A stretch of 64,000 nucleotides of DNA from assembly GCA_910577555.1 (NCBI GenBank), contig CAJTLF010000007.1:1-64000 (forward strand), given 5' to 3'. The DNA is from an uncultured Christensenella sp. (GTDB lineage Bacteria; Bacillota; Clostridia; Christensenellales; Borkfalkiaceae). Shown one piece after another: positions 51,377 to 60,730 of this stretch (position 1 is the first letter of the stretch; each line of letters opens with the position of its first letter). Position numbers and translations under genes: made by a program. Below the pieces are notes generated by a model, which saw only the letters and a list, made by a program, of their open reading frames with translations, was not told the origin of the DNA and did not search any database.

Positions 51377-53038
51377 TCAGTCCTTTCTGAGCTCGGCGTG
51401 CGCGTCGGGATTTACGAGCATAGTGTTATAACCATCGTAAATGACGAATCCCGCGTTGGATTTGGGCGGTTTTTTAACCTGCTTTCTTATAACGAAATCA
51501 ACGGGTATCTTAGTACCGTCACGCCCGTCTGAATAGTAGGCGCATATCTCGGCGGCGGCAAGCAGTACTTCGTCGGGGACGGCTTTGCCGTCGGTTAATA
51601 TACCAACGTGGGAAGAGTGGTATTTTTGCGTATGCAGCCATATATCCTGCGGCGAAAGCCTTTTTAAAAGCCTGTCGTTCTGAAGATTGTTGCGTCCCGC
51701 AAATATCGTAAACCCGTCCTTTTCAAACGTGCGGAAAGGCGTCTTACTTTCCGTTTTCTTTTTTGCGTTCTGCTCTTTTATTAGCCCGATTGCGCCCAGT
51801 TCTTCTTCTGTTTCTTCAAAGTCCGAAAGGCATTCCCCCGCATATATATGCGAAATAACCGAGTTTAAATAGTCAAGCTTTTCTTTGGCTTCGGCTTTCT
51901 GCGCCGAAACGCTTAAAGCCGTCCGTTTCAGTTTTGCGTATTTTTTGTAATATCTCTGCGCGTTGTCCGCGGGTGAAAGCGTTTTGTCAAGGTCTATTTT
52001 AACGGTGCCGCCCTTTTCATCGTAATAGTTTACGGCTTCGAAGCCCGATTGTCCGCGCTTTATTGCGTACAGGTTTGCCGTAATAAGCTCGCCCTTTAAT
52101 TTTACGCTTTCCATATCCTTACATTCGAATAGCTTCTGCTCTATTACGGCAAGCCGCTTTTCGAGTTTTTTTACCGCGGAATTGGTGGCGGAAAGCAATT
52201 TTTTCTTCTTTTCTTCAAACGCCTGTCTTGCGTTAATTGCGGCATAGTATGCGGTCTGCGCCTGTAAAAGCGTGGGGTAGGGCTTTTTTTCACGCTCGCA
52301 CGAGCGCACTTTAAAGTCTTTTTCCTTGCCGTTAAGAAAGGTTACGCATGGGCTGTAAGCTTCGCCGCCGAGATAGTTTACTATATCGTCCGCGGTTATC
52401 CCTTCGCCGTAGGTTTCGGCTATTTCAAGCGCGGTGGAGTACGACACTCCGCGCACCCGTTCGCTTATAAATTTGGCTATATCCCCGTCGCAGTCCGACA
52501 GTGCCGCGGCTATGCCCGCCCTGTCGTTTTGCGAAAGCTTGTCCTGCGCTTCGGGCAGGGCGTATTTTGCGCCCGCGAACAGCACACGCCCCGTGCTTTC
52601 GCCTATTGCGGAAGTTTTTAAAGCCCCTAAGATAATTCCGTCCTTAACCAAAACGCAGTTGGAGTATTTGCCCATTATTTCTGCGTAAAGCCGCATTTTA
52701 AGCAGTTCGAATTCGGAAGTGCAGTCAAAATCGAAGTATGCTATGCGCTCCCCGCCGATAACGCCGATATCCGTTATTTTCGCATTTTGCAGGTGCTTGC
52801 GCAGTAGCATACAGAACCCCGGTGCGGTTTTGGGCGCGGGATACTCCGTTTCGGCAAGATTAATTCTGCAACTTTTTGCGGAAACGCAAATTTCGAGTTT
52901 AACCGAGCCGTTTTCGGTGTATACGATAAAGGAGAGCAATTCTTTCTGCGGCTGGGTTATTTTTGAAATTTTGCCGCCGCTCAATTTCCGCCGCAATTCT
53001 TTTATTATTAAATTCAGAGTAAAAGCGTCCTGCGGCAT
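51377..53038 (-). CDS. rqcH: NFACT ribosome quality control factor RqcH
   Basis: Binds peptidyl-tRNA on split 50S subunits and adds C-terminal alanine tails. 553 residues: N-terminal NFACT-N domain (TLNLIIKELRRKLSGGKISK), middle coiled coil (KKKLLSATNSAVKKLEKRLAVIEQKL region) and C-terminal NFACT-R domain with DIWLHTQKYHSSHVGI. The last motif replaces the more usual xPGSHV with YHSSHV. Previously called fibronectin-binding protein; that role is not supported here. With the tmRNA of this window, both rescue routes are present. Confidence 0.9.
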   Translation of the reverse strand: MPQDAFTLNLIIKELRRKLSGGKISKITQPQKELLSFIVYTENGSVKLEICVSAKSCRINLAETEYPAPKTAPGFCMLLRKHLQNAKITDIGVIGGERIAYFDFDCTSEFELLKMRLYAEIMGKYSNCVLVKDGIILGALKTSAIGESTGRVLFAGAKYALPEAQDKLSQNDRAGIAAALSDCDGDIAKFISERVRGVSYSTALEIAETYGEGITADDIVNYLGGEAYSPCVTFLNGKEKDFKVRSCEREKKPYPTLLQAQTAYYAAINARQAFEEKKKKLLSATNSAVKKLEKRLAVIEQKLFECKDMESVKLKGELITANLYAIKRGQSGFEAVNYYDEKGGTVKIDLDKTLSPADNAQRYYKKYAKLKRTALSVSAQKAEAKEKLDYLNSVISHIYAGECLSDFEETEEELGAIGLIKEQNAKKKTESKTPFRTFEKDGFTIFAGRNNLQNDRLLKRLSPQDIWLHTQKYHSSHVGILTDGKAVPDEVLLAAAEICAYYSDGRDGTKIPVDFVIRKQVKKPPKSNAGFVIYDGYNTMLVNPDAHAELRKD

Positions 53039-53104
53039 AATCGTCCGGTCCTTGAAATTTTAAAATATTATAACCCAAAATTTTGAAAAAGTAAATTAAA
53101 TTGC

Positions 53105-53133
53105 TTTTCAAAGCGGGCGAATTGTGCTAAAAT
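53105..53133 (+). promoter_or_regulatory. promoter of tig
   Basis: TTTTCA (53105-53110), 17-base spacer, TGC-TAAAAT extended -10 (53128-53133). Confidence 0.55.
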
Positions 53134-53176
53134 GTATTTTACGAAAAAAATCATTACCAAATTATAGGAGTAAAAA

Positions 53177-54592
53177 ATGAAGTACACACAGTCAGTCGGA
53201 GAAAAAAGCACGGTTAAACTCACCATAAACTTTTCCGAAGAAGAATGGCAGGACGCAATTTCCAAAGCGTATTTAAAGACGCGCGGCAAATACGCCGTGC
53301 CCGGTTTCAGAAAGGGCAAGGTACCCAAGCCCGTGCTTGAAAATTACTACGGCAAGGCGGTGTTCTACGAAGACGCTTTCAACCACCTTTATTCGGCTCA
53401 TTATTTTTCCATTTTAGAGAAGGAAAAGGATAACTTCGTTGCGGTCGGCGAACCCGAGCTTTCTGTTGAAAGTATGGAAGAAGGCAAGGGAGTTACGCTC
53501 TCGGCGACCGTTCCCGTTAAGCCTGACGTAAAATTAGACGCTTACACGGGTTTAAAAATCAAAAAGTATGAGTATAATGTTACGGAAGCGGACGTTGACG
53601 GGGAGATTAAAAAGCTTCTTGGCAAAAACGCAACCGACGTCGAAGTTTCGGACAGACCCTGCGCAAACGGCGATACCGTAAACATCGATTTCTCGGGCTC
53701 GGTAGACGGCGAAAAATTCGCCGGCGGCACTGCGGAAGGCTACGACCTTGTTTTGGGCAGCGGAAGCTTTATTCCCGGATTCGAAGCTCAGGTCGAAGGT
53801 ATGAAGCTTGGCGAAAGCAGAGATATTACCGTTAAGTTCCCCGAAGATTATCAGGCGGACAATCTTCGCGGCAAGGACGCGGTTTTCGCAATAAAGCTCA
53901 ATAAAATCACGGCGAAACAGCTCCCCGAGCTTACCGACGAATACGTGAAGAAGAACGCCGGAAGCGAAACTGTTGAAGAGTACAGAAAAAAGACTTACGA
54001 CCGCCTTTTGAAGCAAGCTGAAAACCGCTCGCGCGACGAGACCGAAAACAGCATTATAGAAGAAATCTGCAAGCACGCGACGGCTGAAATTCCCGACGCT
54101 ATGATAGAGAGCGAAATCGATAAAATGGTTCAGGATTTTTCCTACCGTCTTATGTATCAGGGAATCAAGCTCGAAGAATATCTTAAATATACGGGGCAGA
54201 CGATGGAGCAGTTCCGCTCGCAGTTCGCTCCGCAGGCTCAGCCGAGAGTTATGTCCCAGCTCGTAATAAGCAAGCTCGTTAAAGAACTCAAGCTCGAAGC
54301 AGGCGACGCGGAAGTGGAAGCCAAAATCGCCGAACAGGCGGCGTCGGTTGAAAAGTCTGCGGAAGATTACAAAAAATCTATGGACCCCAGACAGCTCGAC
54401 TATATCAAAAACGATATTATCATAACCAAGCTTTTCGATTATCTTAAAGCCAACAACGAATTGACCGCGGAAAACGGCGAAGCTAAGCCCGCTAAAAAAA
54501 CTGCGGCAAAGAAAACTACCGCTAAGGATAGCGACGGGGAAAAGCCCGCAAAGAAACCCGCGGCTAAAAAGACTGCTAAAAAAGAAGATTAA
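53177..54592 (+). CDS. tig: trigger factor with Lys/Ala-rich tail
   Basis: Ribosome-bound chaperone and prolyl isomerase. 471 residues: ribosome-binding loop GFRKGKVPKPVLENYYG (near 41-58), FKBP domain (GDTVNIDFSGSVDGEKF to GSFIPGFEAQVEGM, about 160-240), helical chaperone arms to about residue 435. After that comes an unusual ~35-residue tail with repeats of KPAKKTAAKK type. AGGAG seven bases before ATG. First of tig-clpP-clpX-lon-engB. Confidence 0.96.
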   Translation: MKYTQSVGEKSTVKLTINFSEEEWQDAISKAYLKTRGKYAVPGFRKGKVPKPVLENYYGKAVFYEDAFNHLYSAHYFSILEKEKDNFVAVGEPELSVESMEEGKGVTLSATVPVKPDVKLDAYTGLKIKKYEYNVTEADVDGEIKKLLGKNATDVEVSDRPCANGDTVNIDFSGSVDGEKFAGGTAEGYDLVLGSGSFIPGFEAQVEGMKLGESRDITVKFPEDYQADNLRGKDAVFAIKLNKITAKQLPELTDEYVKKNAGSETVEEYRKKTYDRLLKQAENRSRDETENSIIEEICKHATAEIPDAMIESEIDKMVQDFSYRLMYQGIKLEEYLKYTGQTMEQFRSQFAPQAQPRVMSQLVISKLVKELKLEAGDAEVEAKIAEQAASVEKSAEDYKKSMDPRQLDYIKNDIIITKLFDYLKANNELTAENGEAKPAKKTAAKKTTAKDSDGEKPAKKPAAKKTAKKED

Positions 54593-54631
54593 TTTCAGAC
54601 GGTTATAACTGGCAATTTTAAGGAGTAAATT

Positions 54632-55228
54632 ATGGTCAACGAAAAGGGCGCGCTCGTGCCTTACATCATCGAACAGACTTCGCGCGGCGAAAGGTCGTAC
54701 GACCTTTACAGCAGACTTTTGGAGGACAGAATTATCTTTTTGAGCGGCGAGATAGACGACGCGGTCGCAAACACCGTAGTCGCGCAGCTTATATATCTCG
54801 AAGCCAAAGACCCTTCGAAGGATATTTCTCTGTATATAAACAGTCCCGGCGGTTCGGTTTCCGCGGGTCTTGCCATTTACGACACCATGAATTACGTAAA
54901 GTGCGACGTTTCCACAATCTGTATAGGTATGGCGGCGTCTATGGGCGCGTTCCTTTTGTCCAGCGGTCAGAAGGGTAAAAGGTTTGCCCTGCCCAACAGC
55001 GAAATTATGATTCATCAGCCGCTCGGCGGAGTGCAGGGTCAGGCAACCGAAATACAGATTGCCGCAGAGCATATTTTAAAGACGAAGAGAAAGCTGAACG
55101 AAATTCTCGCCAAAAATTCGGGCAGAACGGTTCAGGAACTCGAACGCGACACCGACCGCGACAATTACCTGTCTGCTCAGGAAGCGTTGGAATACGGTTT
55201 AATAGATAAAGTCTTTACCAAAAGGTAA
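54632..55228 (+). CDS. clpP: ATP-dependent Clp protease proteolytic subunit
   Basis: 198 residues. Catalytic Ser in CIGMAASMGAFLL, His in MIHQPLGG, Asp in the LERDTDRDNY region: the full triad. N-terminal region normal. AAGGAG precedes ATG. Partner ClpX follows. Confidence 0.97.
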   Translation: MVNEKGALVPYIIEQTSRGERSYDLYSRLLEDRIIFLSGEIDDAVANTVVAQLIYLEAKDPSKDISLYINSPGGSVSAGLAIYDTMNYVKCDVSTICIGMAASMGAFLLSSGQKGKRFALPNSEIMIHQPLGGVQGQATEIQIAAEHILKTKRKLNEILAKNSGRTVQELERDTDRDNYLSAQEALEYGLIDKVFTKR

Positions 55229-55321
55229 TTTTTGCGCGGTTGCGCGCGGGGTTTAACGGGATTACTTCGCCCGTTGCCCGTACATAAAAAATTAAATCGT
55301 AGCGATTATTAAGGAGTAATT

Positions 55322-56539
55322 TTGAAAGAGCAAAGACGCTGTTCATTTTGCGGAAAAACCGAAGATTTGGTAAGCAGACTTATAACGGGCAAAGACGGTT
55401 CGTGCATATGTGACGAGTGCGTGGTTATTTGCGGGGATATGATAAAGGAAATAGAGACGGCGGCTAACGACACCGTGCCGCTCAAAACGCCCGCGGAGAT
55501 AAAGGAAGAACTCGACAGATACATCGTAGGACAGCACGAAGCGAAGAAAGTACTTTCGGTAGCCGTATACAATCATTACAAGAGAATAAACAACCTTGCG
55601 GGCAAGGAAGACGACGTGGAGATAGAAAAGAGCAACGTGCTTTTGCTCGGCCCTACGGGGAGCGGAAAGACGTTGCTTGCGCGCACCCTTGCCAGAATAT
55701 TGAACGTACCTTTCGCGTCGGCGGACGCAACCACTTTAACGGAAGCGGGCTACGTTGGCGAAGACGTTGAAAACATTCTGTTAAAGCTTATACAGAACGC
55801 AGATTACGACGTGCAGAAAGCCCAGCGCGGAATAATCTATATCGACGAGATAGATAAAATCGCGAGAAAGAGCGAAAACGTATCCATTACCCGCGACGTG
55901 TCGGGCGAAGGCGTACAGCAGGCACTGTTAAAGATTATCGAAAGCACGGTTGCAAGCGTTCCCCCGCAGGGCGGAAGAAAGCACCCCCAGCAGGAATTTA
56001 TAAAGCTTGACACTACGAACGTGCTGTTTATTTGCGGCGGTGCGTTCGTCGGGTTGGACAAGATAGTGCAAAAAAGGCGCGACAATACTTCGCTCGGGTT
56101 CGGCGGCACGGTTAAAGACACCGAAGAAAACGTATACGAAATGCTCGCGGACGTAAAGCCGCAGGATTTGACGCAGTTCGGTCTTATTCCCGAATTCGTG
56201 GGAAGAATACCCATAGTGGTAAGTCTGCACCCGCTCAGCGAAGACGCGCTGGTAAGCATTTTGACAGAACCTAAGAACGCCATAATCAAACAGTACCAGA
56301 AACTCGTTGCTATGGACGGGGTTACCCTTACCGTAGAAGACGCCGCAGTGCGCGAAATAGCGAATACCGCGATACGGTTAAAGACGGGAGCAAGGGGACT
56401 GAGAACTATAATCGAAAGCTTTATGACTTCGGTAATGTTTAAGCTTCCTTCCGAAAAGAACGTAAAGGAAGTTGTGGTGACGAAGGAATGCGTAACCGAC
56501 AGAGCCGAGCCGAAAATTATTTATTCGGAATCAGCTTAA
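55322..56539 (+). CDS. clpX: ATP-dependent Clp protease ATPase subunit ClpX
   Basis: 405 residues. Zinc-binding CSFCGKTEDL..CDECVVIC, Walker A LLGPTGSGKTLLA, pore and Walker B region GIIYIDEIDKIAR, RKHPQQEF. TTG 55322 is the start, with AAGGAG eight bases before. Recognises the AA end of ssrA-tagged proteins. Confidence 0.97.
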   Translation: MKEQRRCSFCGKTEDLVSRLITGKDGSCICDECVVICGDMIKEIETAANDTVPLKTPAEIKEELDRYIVGQHEAKKVLSVAVYNHYKRINNLAGKEDDVEIEKSNVLLLGPTGSGKTLLARTLARILNVPFASADATTLTEAGYVGEDVENILLKLIQNADYDVQKAQRGIIYIDEIDKIARKSENVSITRDVSGEGVQQALLKIIESTVASVPPQGGRKHPQQEFIKLDTTNVLFICGGAFVGLDKIVQKRRDNTSLGFGGTVKDTEENVYEMLADVKPQDLTQFGLIPEFVGRIPIVVSLHPLSEDALVSILTEPKNAIIKQYQKLVAMDGVTLTVEDAAVREIANTAIRLKTGARGLRTIIESFMTSVMFKLPSEKNVKEVVVTKECVTDRAEPKIIYSESA

Positions 56540-56552
56540 ATAAAAAACCGCC

Positions 56553-56590
56553 GCGCAATTTCAAGAGTAAATTGGAATTGCGCTTATTTT
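56553..56590 (+). terminator. hairpin between clpX and lon (attenuator or weak terminator)
   Basis: GCGCAATT (56553-56560) and AATTGCGC (56576-56583), 15-base loop, followed by TTATTTTTA. The T-run is interrupted, so it may only reduce read-through into lon. Confidence 0.5.
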
Positions 56591-56605
56591 TAAAGGAGTA
56601 TAACT

Positions 56606-58915
56606 ATGGCAAGGAACGTGCCTGAAGACTTTTTCGTATTGGCTTTGCGCGGCAGAGTTATTTTTCCCGATACTACGGTTAGTCTTGACGTGGGCAGAAT
56701 ACAGTCGCTCACTTCCATAAAAAACGCCGCAGACCGCGATTCTACGCTTTTTGCCGTAGCGCAAAAGGACGCGGAAACTGCGGATATTACGCCCGAAGGG
56801 CTTTACCTTACGGGTACGGTAGTACGCCTTAAACAGGTCACCCGTCTTCCCGGCAGCAGTATAAGAATTACCGTGCAGGGGCTTTATCGCGCCCGCGCCC
56901 GCGTTTACGATTACGACGGTCAGTGCTATACCGCGAAGGTGGACGAGCTTAAGCCCGTCCGCGGCGAAAGCGAGCTGGAAGAAGCGTATTTCCGTACCGC
57001 GAAAGCCGTTATCCGCGACATATCCCTTACCGAATCGAGATTTTCAAAGGACGCCGTTTCGGCTTTGGAACGCAGCTCCGACCCCGACGAGTTCGTAAAT
57101 ATCGCCGCACACAACTTAAATATGAAGTACGGCAAAAAGCAGGAGCTGTTAGAGCTGACGCGTACGGTTGAACGGCTTGAAAAGATGGACAGAATTTTAA
57201 ACGACGAGCTTGAAATTACCCGTCTTGAAAAGAAGATAAACGCCGCCGTCCGTCAGAGCATAGATAAAAACCAGAAAGAATATTATCTTCGCGAACAGCT
57301 GAAAGCCATTCACGCCGAGCTTGGCGACGACGTGGACGAGCAGGAAGAGCTTGAAAGAAAGATAAAGGAAAAGCATATGCCCGCGGAAGTGGAAGAAAAG
57401 GCGTTGAAAGAGCTTTCGCGCATGGGCAAAATGCAGAGCTCGAGTCCCGAAACAAACGTGTTGCGGCTGTATATAGAGTGGCTTTTGGATTTGCCTTGGA
57501 CGGAAAAGACGGAAGACACGGAAAAGCTTGCGGACGCGGTTAAAATACTCAACGACGACCATTACGGGCTTGAAAAGATAAAGGAAAGAATAACCGAATA
57601 TCTTGCGGTACTCAAGCTTACCGAAGGTATGAACGCGCCTATTTTATGTCTCGTAGGTCCGCCGGGGGTTGGTAAAACTTCAATCGCGCACTCGGTGGCG
57701 CGCGCCTTGGGCAGAAAGTTCGTGAGAATGAGCCTTGGCGGCGTAAAGGACGAGAGCGAAATCCGCGGACACAGAAAAACGTATATCGGCTCTATGCCCG
57801 GTCGCATCATGACGGGTATGAAGCAGGCGGGCTCGGTAAATCCCGTGTTCATTCTCGACGAAATAGACAAGCTCTCTTCGGATATGCGCGGCGACCCCGC
57901 GAGTGCGCTTTTGGAAGTTCTGGACCCTGCGCAGAACTCTGCTTTCCGTGACAGATATATCGAAGTGCCTTACGATTTGAGCAAGGTGTTGTTCATAACC
58001 ACGGCAAACTCGCTCGATACCATTCCCCGTCCGCTTCTGGACAGAATGGAAGTTATCGAGCTGAACGGCTACACGCAGGAAGAAAAGCGTGAAATAGCAA
58101 AGAGATATCTCGTTCCAAAAAAACGCGCCGCGAACGGGCTTGACGAGAGTAAAGTAACTTTTACCGACGACGCGATAGACGAAGTCATTTCGGGCTATAC
58201 GCTCGAAGCGGGCGTGAGAAATCTCGAAAGAAAGATTGACGCAATCTGCCGCAAGGTCGCCGTTAAAATAGCAGACGGCAAAAAGACCAAGACGAAGATA
58301 ACCGCGCAGAGCGTGGAAAGCTATCTCGGTGCGCGCCGTTACGACCGCGATAAGAGCGTCGGCGCGGACGAGGTGGGTGCGGCTACGGGGCTTGCCTGGA
58401 CTGCCGTGGGCGGAACTACTCTGACGATAGAAGTTTCCGCAATGCAGGGCAAGGGCGAAATTACCCTTACGGGCAAGCTTGGCGACGTTATGAAGGAGAG
58501 CGCGCGTGCCGCTATAAGCTATATCCGCTCCAACAGCCAAAGCTACGGACTCGACGGAAAGGTTTTCGAAAACACAGATATCCACGTTCACGTACCCGAA
58601 GGCGCGACGCCCAAGGACGGACCGAGCGCGGGCATAACTATGGCTACCGCCATACTTTCCGCGTTTACCAAAAAACCCGTAAAAAAGACGGTTGCAATGA
58701 CGGGCGAAATAACTTTGCGCGGCAAGGTTCTTCCCATAGGCGGGTTAAAGGAAAAGGCTCTCGCCGCTTACAGAGTGGGGGTAAAGGACGTGATTATCCC
58801 TGCGGACAACAGCAAGGACTTGGAAGAGATTCCGCAGAATATCCGTTCGCAATTAAACTTTATTCCCGTAACCGACGTGGACGCGGTGTTCAGAACGGCT
58901 ATTATAAATCTTTAA
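56606..58915 (+). CDS. lon: ATP-dependent protease Lon
   Basis: 769 residues. N-terminal LON substrate-binding domain, Walker A CLVGPPGVGKTSIA, Walker B FILDEIDKL, protease domain with catalytic Ser in DGPSAGITMATA and Lys in LPIGGLKEKALAA. Complete. AAGGAG before ATG 56606. Confidence 0.97.
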   Translation: MARNVPEDFFVLALRGRVIFPDTTVSLDVGRIQSLTSIKNAADRDSTLFAVAQKDAETADITPEGLYLTGTVVRLKQVTRLPGSSIRITVQGLYRARARVYDYDGQCYTAKVDELKPVRGESELEEAYFRTAKAVIRDISLTESRFSKDAVSALERSSDPDEFVNIAAHNLNMKYGKKQELLELTRTVERLEKMDRILNDELEITRLEKKINAAVRQSIDKNQKEYYLREQLKAIHAELGDDVDEQEELERKIKEKHMPAEVEEKALKELSRMGKMQSSSPETNVLRLYIEWLLDLPWTEKTEDTEKLADAVKILNDDHYGLEKIKERITEYLAVLKLTEGMNAPILCLVGPPGVGKTSIAHSVARALGRKFVRMSLGGVKDESEIRGHRKTYIGSMPGRIMTGMKQAGSVNPVFILDEIDKLSSDMRGDPASALLEVLDPAQNSAFRDRYIEVPYDLSKVLFITTANSLDTIPRPLLDRMEVIELNGYTQEEKREIAKRYLVPKKRAANGLDESKVTFTDDAIDEVISGYTLEAGVRNLERKIDAICRKVAVKIADGKKTKTKITAQSVESYLGARRYDRDKSVGADEVGAATGLAWTAVGGTTLTIEVSAMQGKGEITLTGKLGDVMKESARAAISYIRSNSQSYGLDGKVFENTDIHVHVPEGATPKDGPSAGITMATAILSAFTKKPVKKTVAMTGEITLRGKVLPIGGLKEKALAAYRVGVKDVIIPADNSKDLEEIPQNIRSQLNFIPVTDVDAVFRTAIINL

Positions 58916-58948
58916 ACACCGTTGCGGTTGGATTACAAGGAAAGAAAA

Positions 58949-59572
58949 ATGGAAAAGTTGCTTTTAAGCGTACCCGAAGCCGAGTTTATAACGAGTGCGG
59001 CGGCTAAGGAACAGTTTATAAAATCGGATAAACCCATAATCGCAATCTGCGGCAAGTCCAACGTGGGCAAGTCAAGCTTTATAAATATGGTTACCAACCG
59101 CAAAAAGCTTGCCAAAGTATCCAAAGACCCCGGTCGGACGCGGCTTGTGAACTATTTCGACTGCGGCAGGTTTATTCTGGCGGATTTGCCGGGGTACGGC
59201 TTTGCGCGGGTTTCGCACGGCGAAAAATTGAAGTGGGCGCGGCTTTTGGACGACTTTTTCTCGGATAAAAACAATTGCGTGCACGTATTCGCGCTTGCCG
59301 ATATCCGCCACGAACCCACCGCGGACGATAAGCAGATGATTGAATATTTATATTACCATTTAATCCCGTTTACGGTTATCGCCACCAAAGCCGACAAACT
59401 TTCGCGCGCCCAACAAAATAAGGGCGTAAACGCGGTTGCCGCGGCTTACAAGTGCGGCGCGGGAAACGTGATAGCTACTTCCGCACAGACGCGGCAGGGG
59501 CTTGATAAAACGCTCGAAAGAATTGCAGCAATAATAGAAAATACGAAAGTCGACGGTGAGCAGGATGCCTGA
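58949..59572 (+). CDS. engB: ribosome biogenesis GTPase EngB (YihA/YsxC)
   Basis: 207 residues. G1 CGKSNVGKSSFIN, G2 PGRTRLVNYF, G3 LADLPGYGFA, G4 TKADKLSR (G1-G5 order intact). Start ATG 58949 rather than the upstream TTG/GTG frame because AAGGAAAG is beside it. Directly after lon, as in many Bacillota. Confidence 0.95.
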   Translation: MEKLLLSVPEAEFITSAAAKEQFIKSDKPIIAICGKSNVGKSSFINMVTNRKKLAKVSKDPGRTRLVNYFDCGRFILADLPGYGFARVSHGEKLKWARLLDDFFSDKNNCVHVFALADIRHEPTADDKQMIEYLYYHLIPFTVIATKADKLSRAQQNKGVNAVAAAYKCGAGNVIATSAQTRQGLDKTLERIAAIIENTKVDGEQDA

Positions 59573-60287
59573 ATTTTTACAATCGCCCGCAGGCAGGGCG
59601 GTTATATGCGTTGCCGTAGCCGTGCTTGCGATACTTATAATAGAATTGAATTACCGCTGGTTTTTCAAAACCGTTTTCGACGCGATATTCGCGTTTATAG
59701 CTATACTTATTTGCTCGCCCGTAATTGCGGTCTGCGCGGTTGTTTCAAAGTGTCGCGCGGGGAGCGTGCTTGAAAAAATTCCCTATCTCGGTAAGGGCGG
59801 CAGGATAATTTATCTCACTTCGCTTGCGGGAGTGTGCGGCGCATTAAAAAATCTGCCGCGGCTTTTCGACGTGCTCACGGGAAAAATGAGCTTCGTGGGC
59901 GTAATTCCTTTGGGCATAGGCGACGGGGCTCTGATTGACGACGATGCAATGTCCCGTTTTAACGCCAAACCGGGAATTTGCTGTCATCTTGCGCTCAACT
60001 CTTACGAAGGTCTGGCTTACGAACAGATATTTTCTTTGGACGCGCGTTACGCGCGAAGAAGGGAGCTTTTTACCGATATCGTCATAGTTTTGAAATGCGC
60101 GGTATTAGGCGTGCGCGGCGAAAACCGTGAGTATCTCGGCGAAGCCAAAGACAAGTCTTACGCTCAGGTGCTTACAGAACGCGGAGTAATCACGCAGGAG
60201 CAGGCGGACGCCGCGCTTAAGGCGGCAAACGATTTAATTTTAAAGGAAGCCGAACGCAGAACGATAAAGGAAGATTTCGAAAGATAA
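59565..60287 (+). CDS. bacterial sugar transferase (initiating glycosyltransferase-like)
   Basis: 240 residues: two N-terminal membrane helices, then GKMSFVGVIPLG (cf. LSFVGPRP), KPGICCHLALNSYEGL and the LDARYARRRELFTDIVIVLK segment near the C-terminus, as in enzymes that start glycan chains by moving sugar-phosphate to undecaprenyl phosphate. Divergent: the usual VGPRPE is VGVIPLG. Eight bases overlap engB; GTG 59556 is another possible start. Confidence 0.72.
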   Translation: MPEFLQSPAGRAVICVAVAVLAILIIELNYRWFFKTVFDAIFAFIAILICSPVIAVCAVVSKCRAGSVLEKIPYLGKGGRIIYLTSLAGVCGALKNLPRLFDVLTGKMSFVGVIPLGIGDGALIDDDAMSRFNAKPGICCHLALNSYEGLAYEQIFSLDARYARRRELFTDIVIVLKCAVLGVRGENREYLGEAKDKSYAQVLTERGVITQEQADAALKAANDLILKEAERRTIKEDFER

Positions 60288-60348
60288 GCGGAAAACTTTT
60301 CCGCATAAACCTTTCACTATTGCAAATACTGTTTTTAAGGAGATAAAA

Positions 60349-60603
60349 ATGGTTATTGCAAATATCATATCTTACGTACTTGCGCTCGTCGGCGCGCTCA
60401 ACTGGGGACTTTACGGGATTTTCAATTTTAATCTCGTAGGTTGGATTTTTCAGGGCGACCGCTCGGTAGGCGCGATAATAGTTTACGTACTCGTTGCGCT
60501 CGCGGCTATATGGCTTATCATTTCGCCCATAATTTCTTACGGCGTTTTAAAGCTCGGGTCCGACGTATCCGTTAAACGCGAGAGCGCGGAACAGGGCAAC
60601 TAA
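60349..60603 (+). CDS. DUF378 membrane protein
   Basis: 84 residues, two membrane helices around SYVLALVGALNWGLYGIFNF, the DUF378 signature, and a hydrophilic C-terminus. AAGGAG before ATG. Function unknown. Confidence 0.85.
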   Translation: MVIANIISYVLALVGALNWGLYGIFNFNLVGWIFQGDRSVGAIIVYVLVALAAIWLIISPIISYGVLKLGSDVSVKRESAEQGN

Positions 60604-60620
60604 TACTCAATTACGAAAAG

Positions 60621-60645
60621 CGCGGAAGTATATCCGCGTTTTTTT
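60621..60645 (+). terminator. terminator after the DUF378 gene
   Basis: CGCGGA/TCCGCG stem followed by seven T. Confidence 0.85.
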
Positions 60646-60657
60646 GCGTGCACGGTA

Positions 60658-60686
60658 TTGCAATTGCACGCGATATATGTTATAAT
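60658..60686 (+). promoter_or_regulatory. promoter of the hydrolase group
   Basis: TTGCAA (60658-60663), 17-base spacer, TATAAT (60681-60686). Confidence 0.75.
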
Positions 60687-60730
60687 TAACGATATTTAAA
60701 AGGCTTTTATTATCCGAAAGGAGTTTTATT

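Noticed and set aside
53552..55072. Open frame of about 500 codons on the minus strand
   Set aside because: It lies wholly antisense to tig and clpP, with composition that is the mirror of those genes, and has no start signals.
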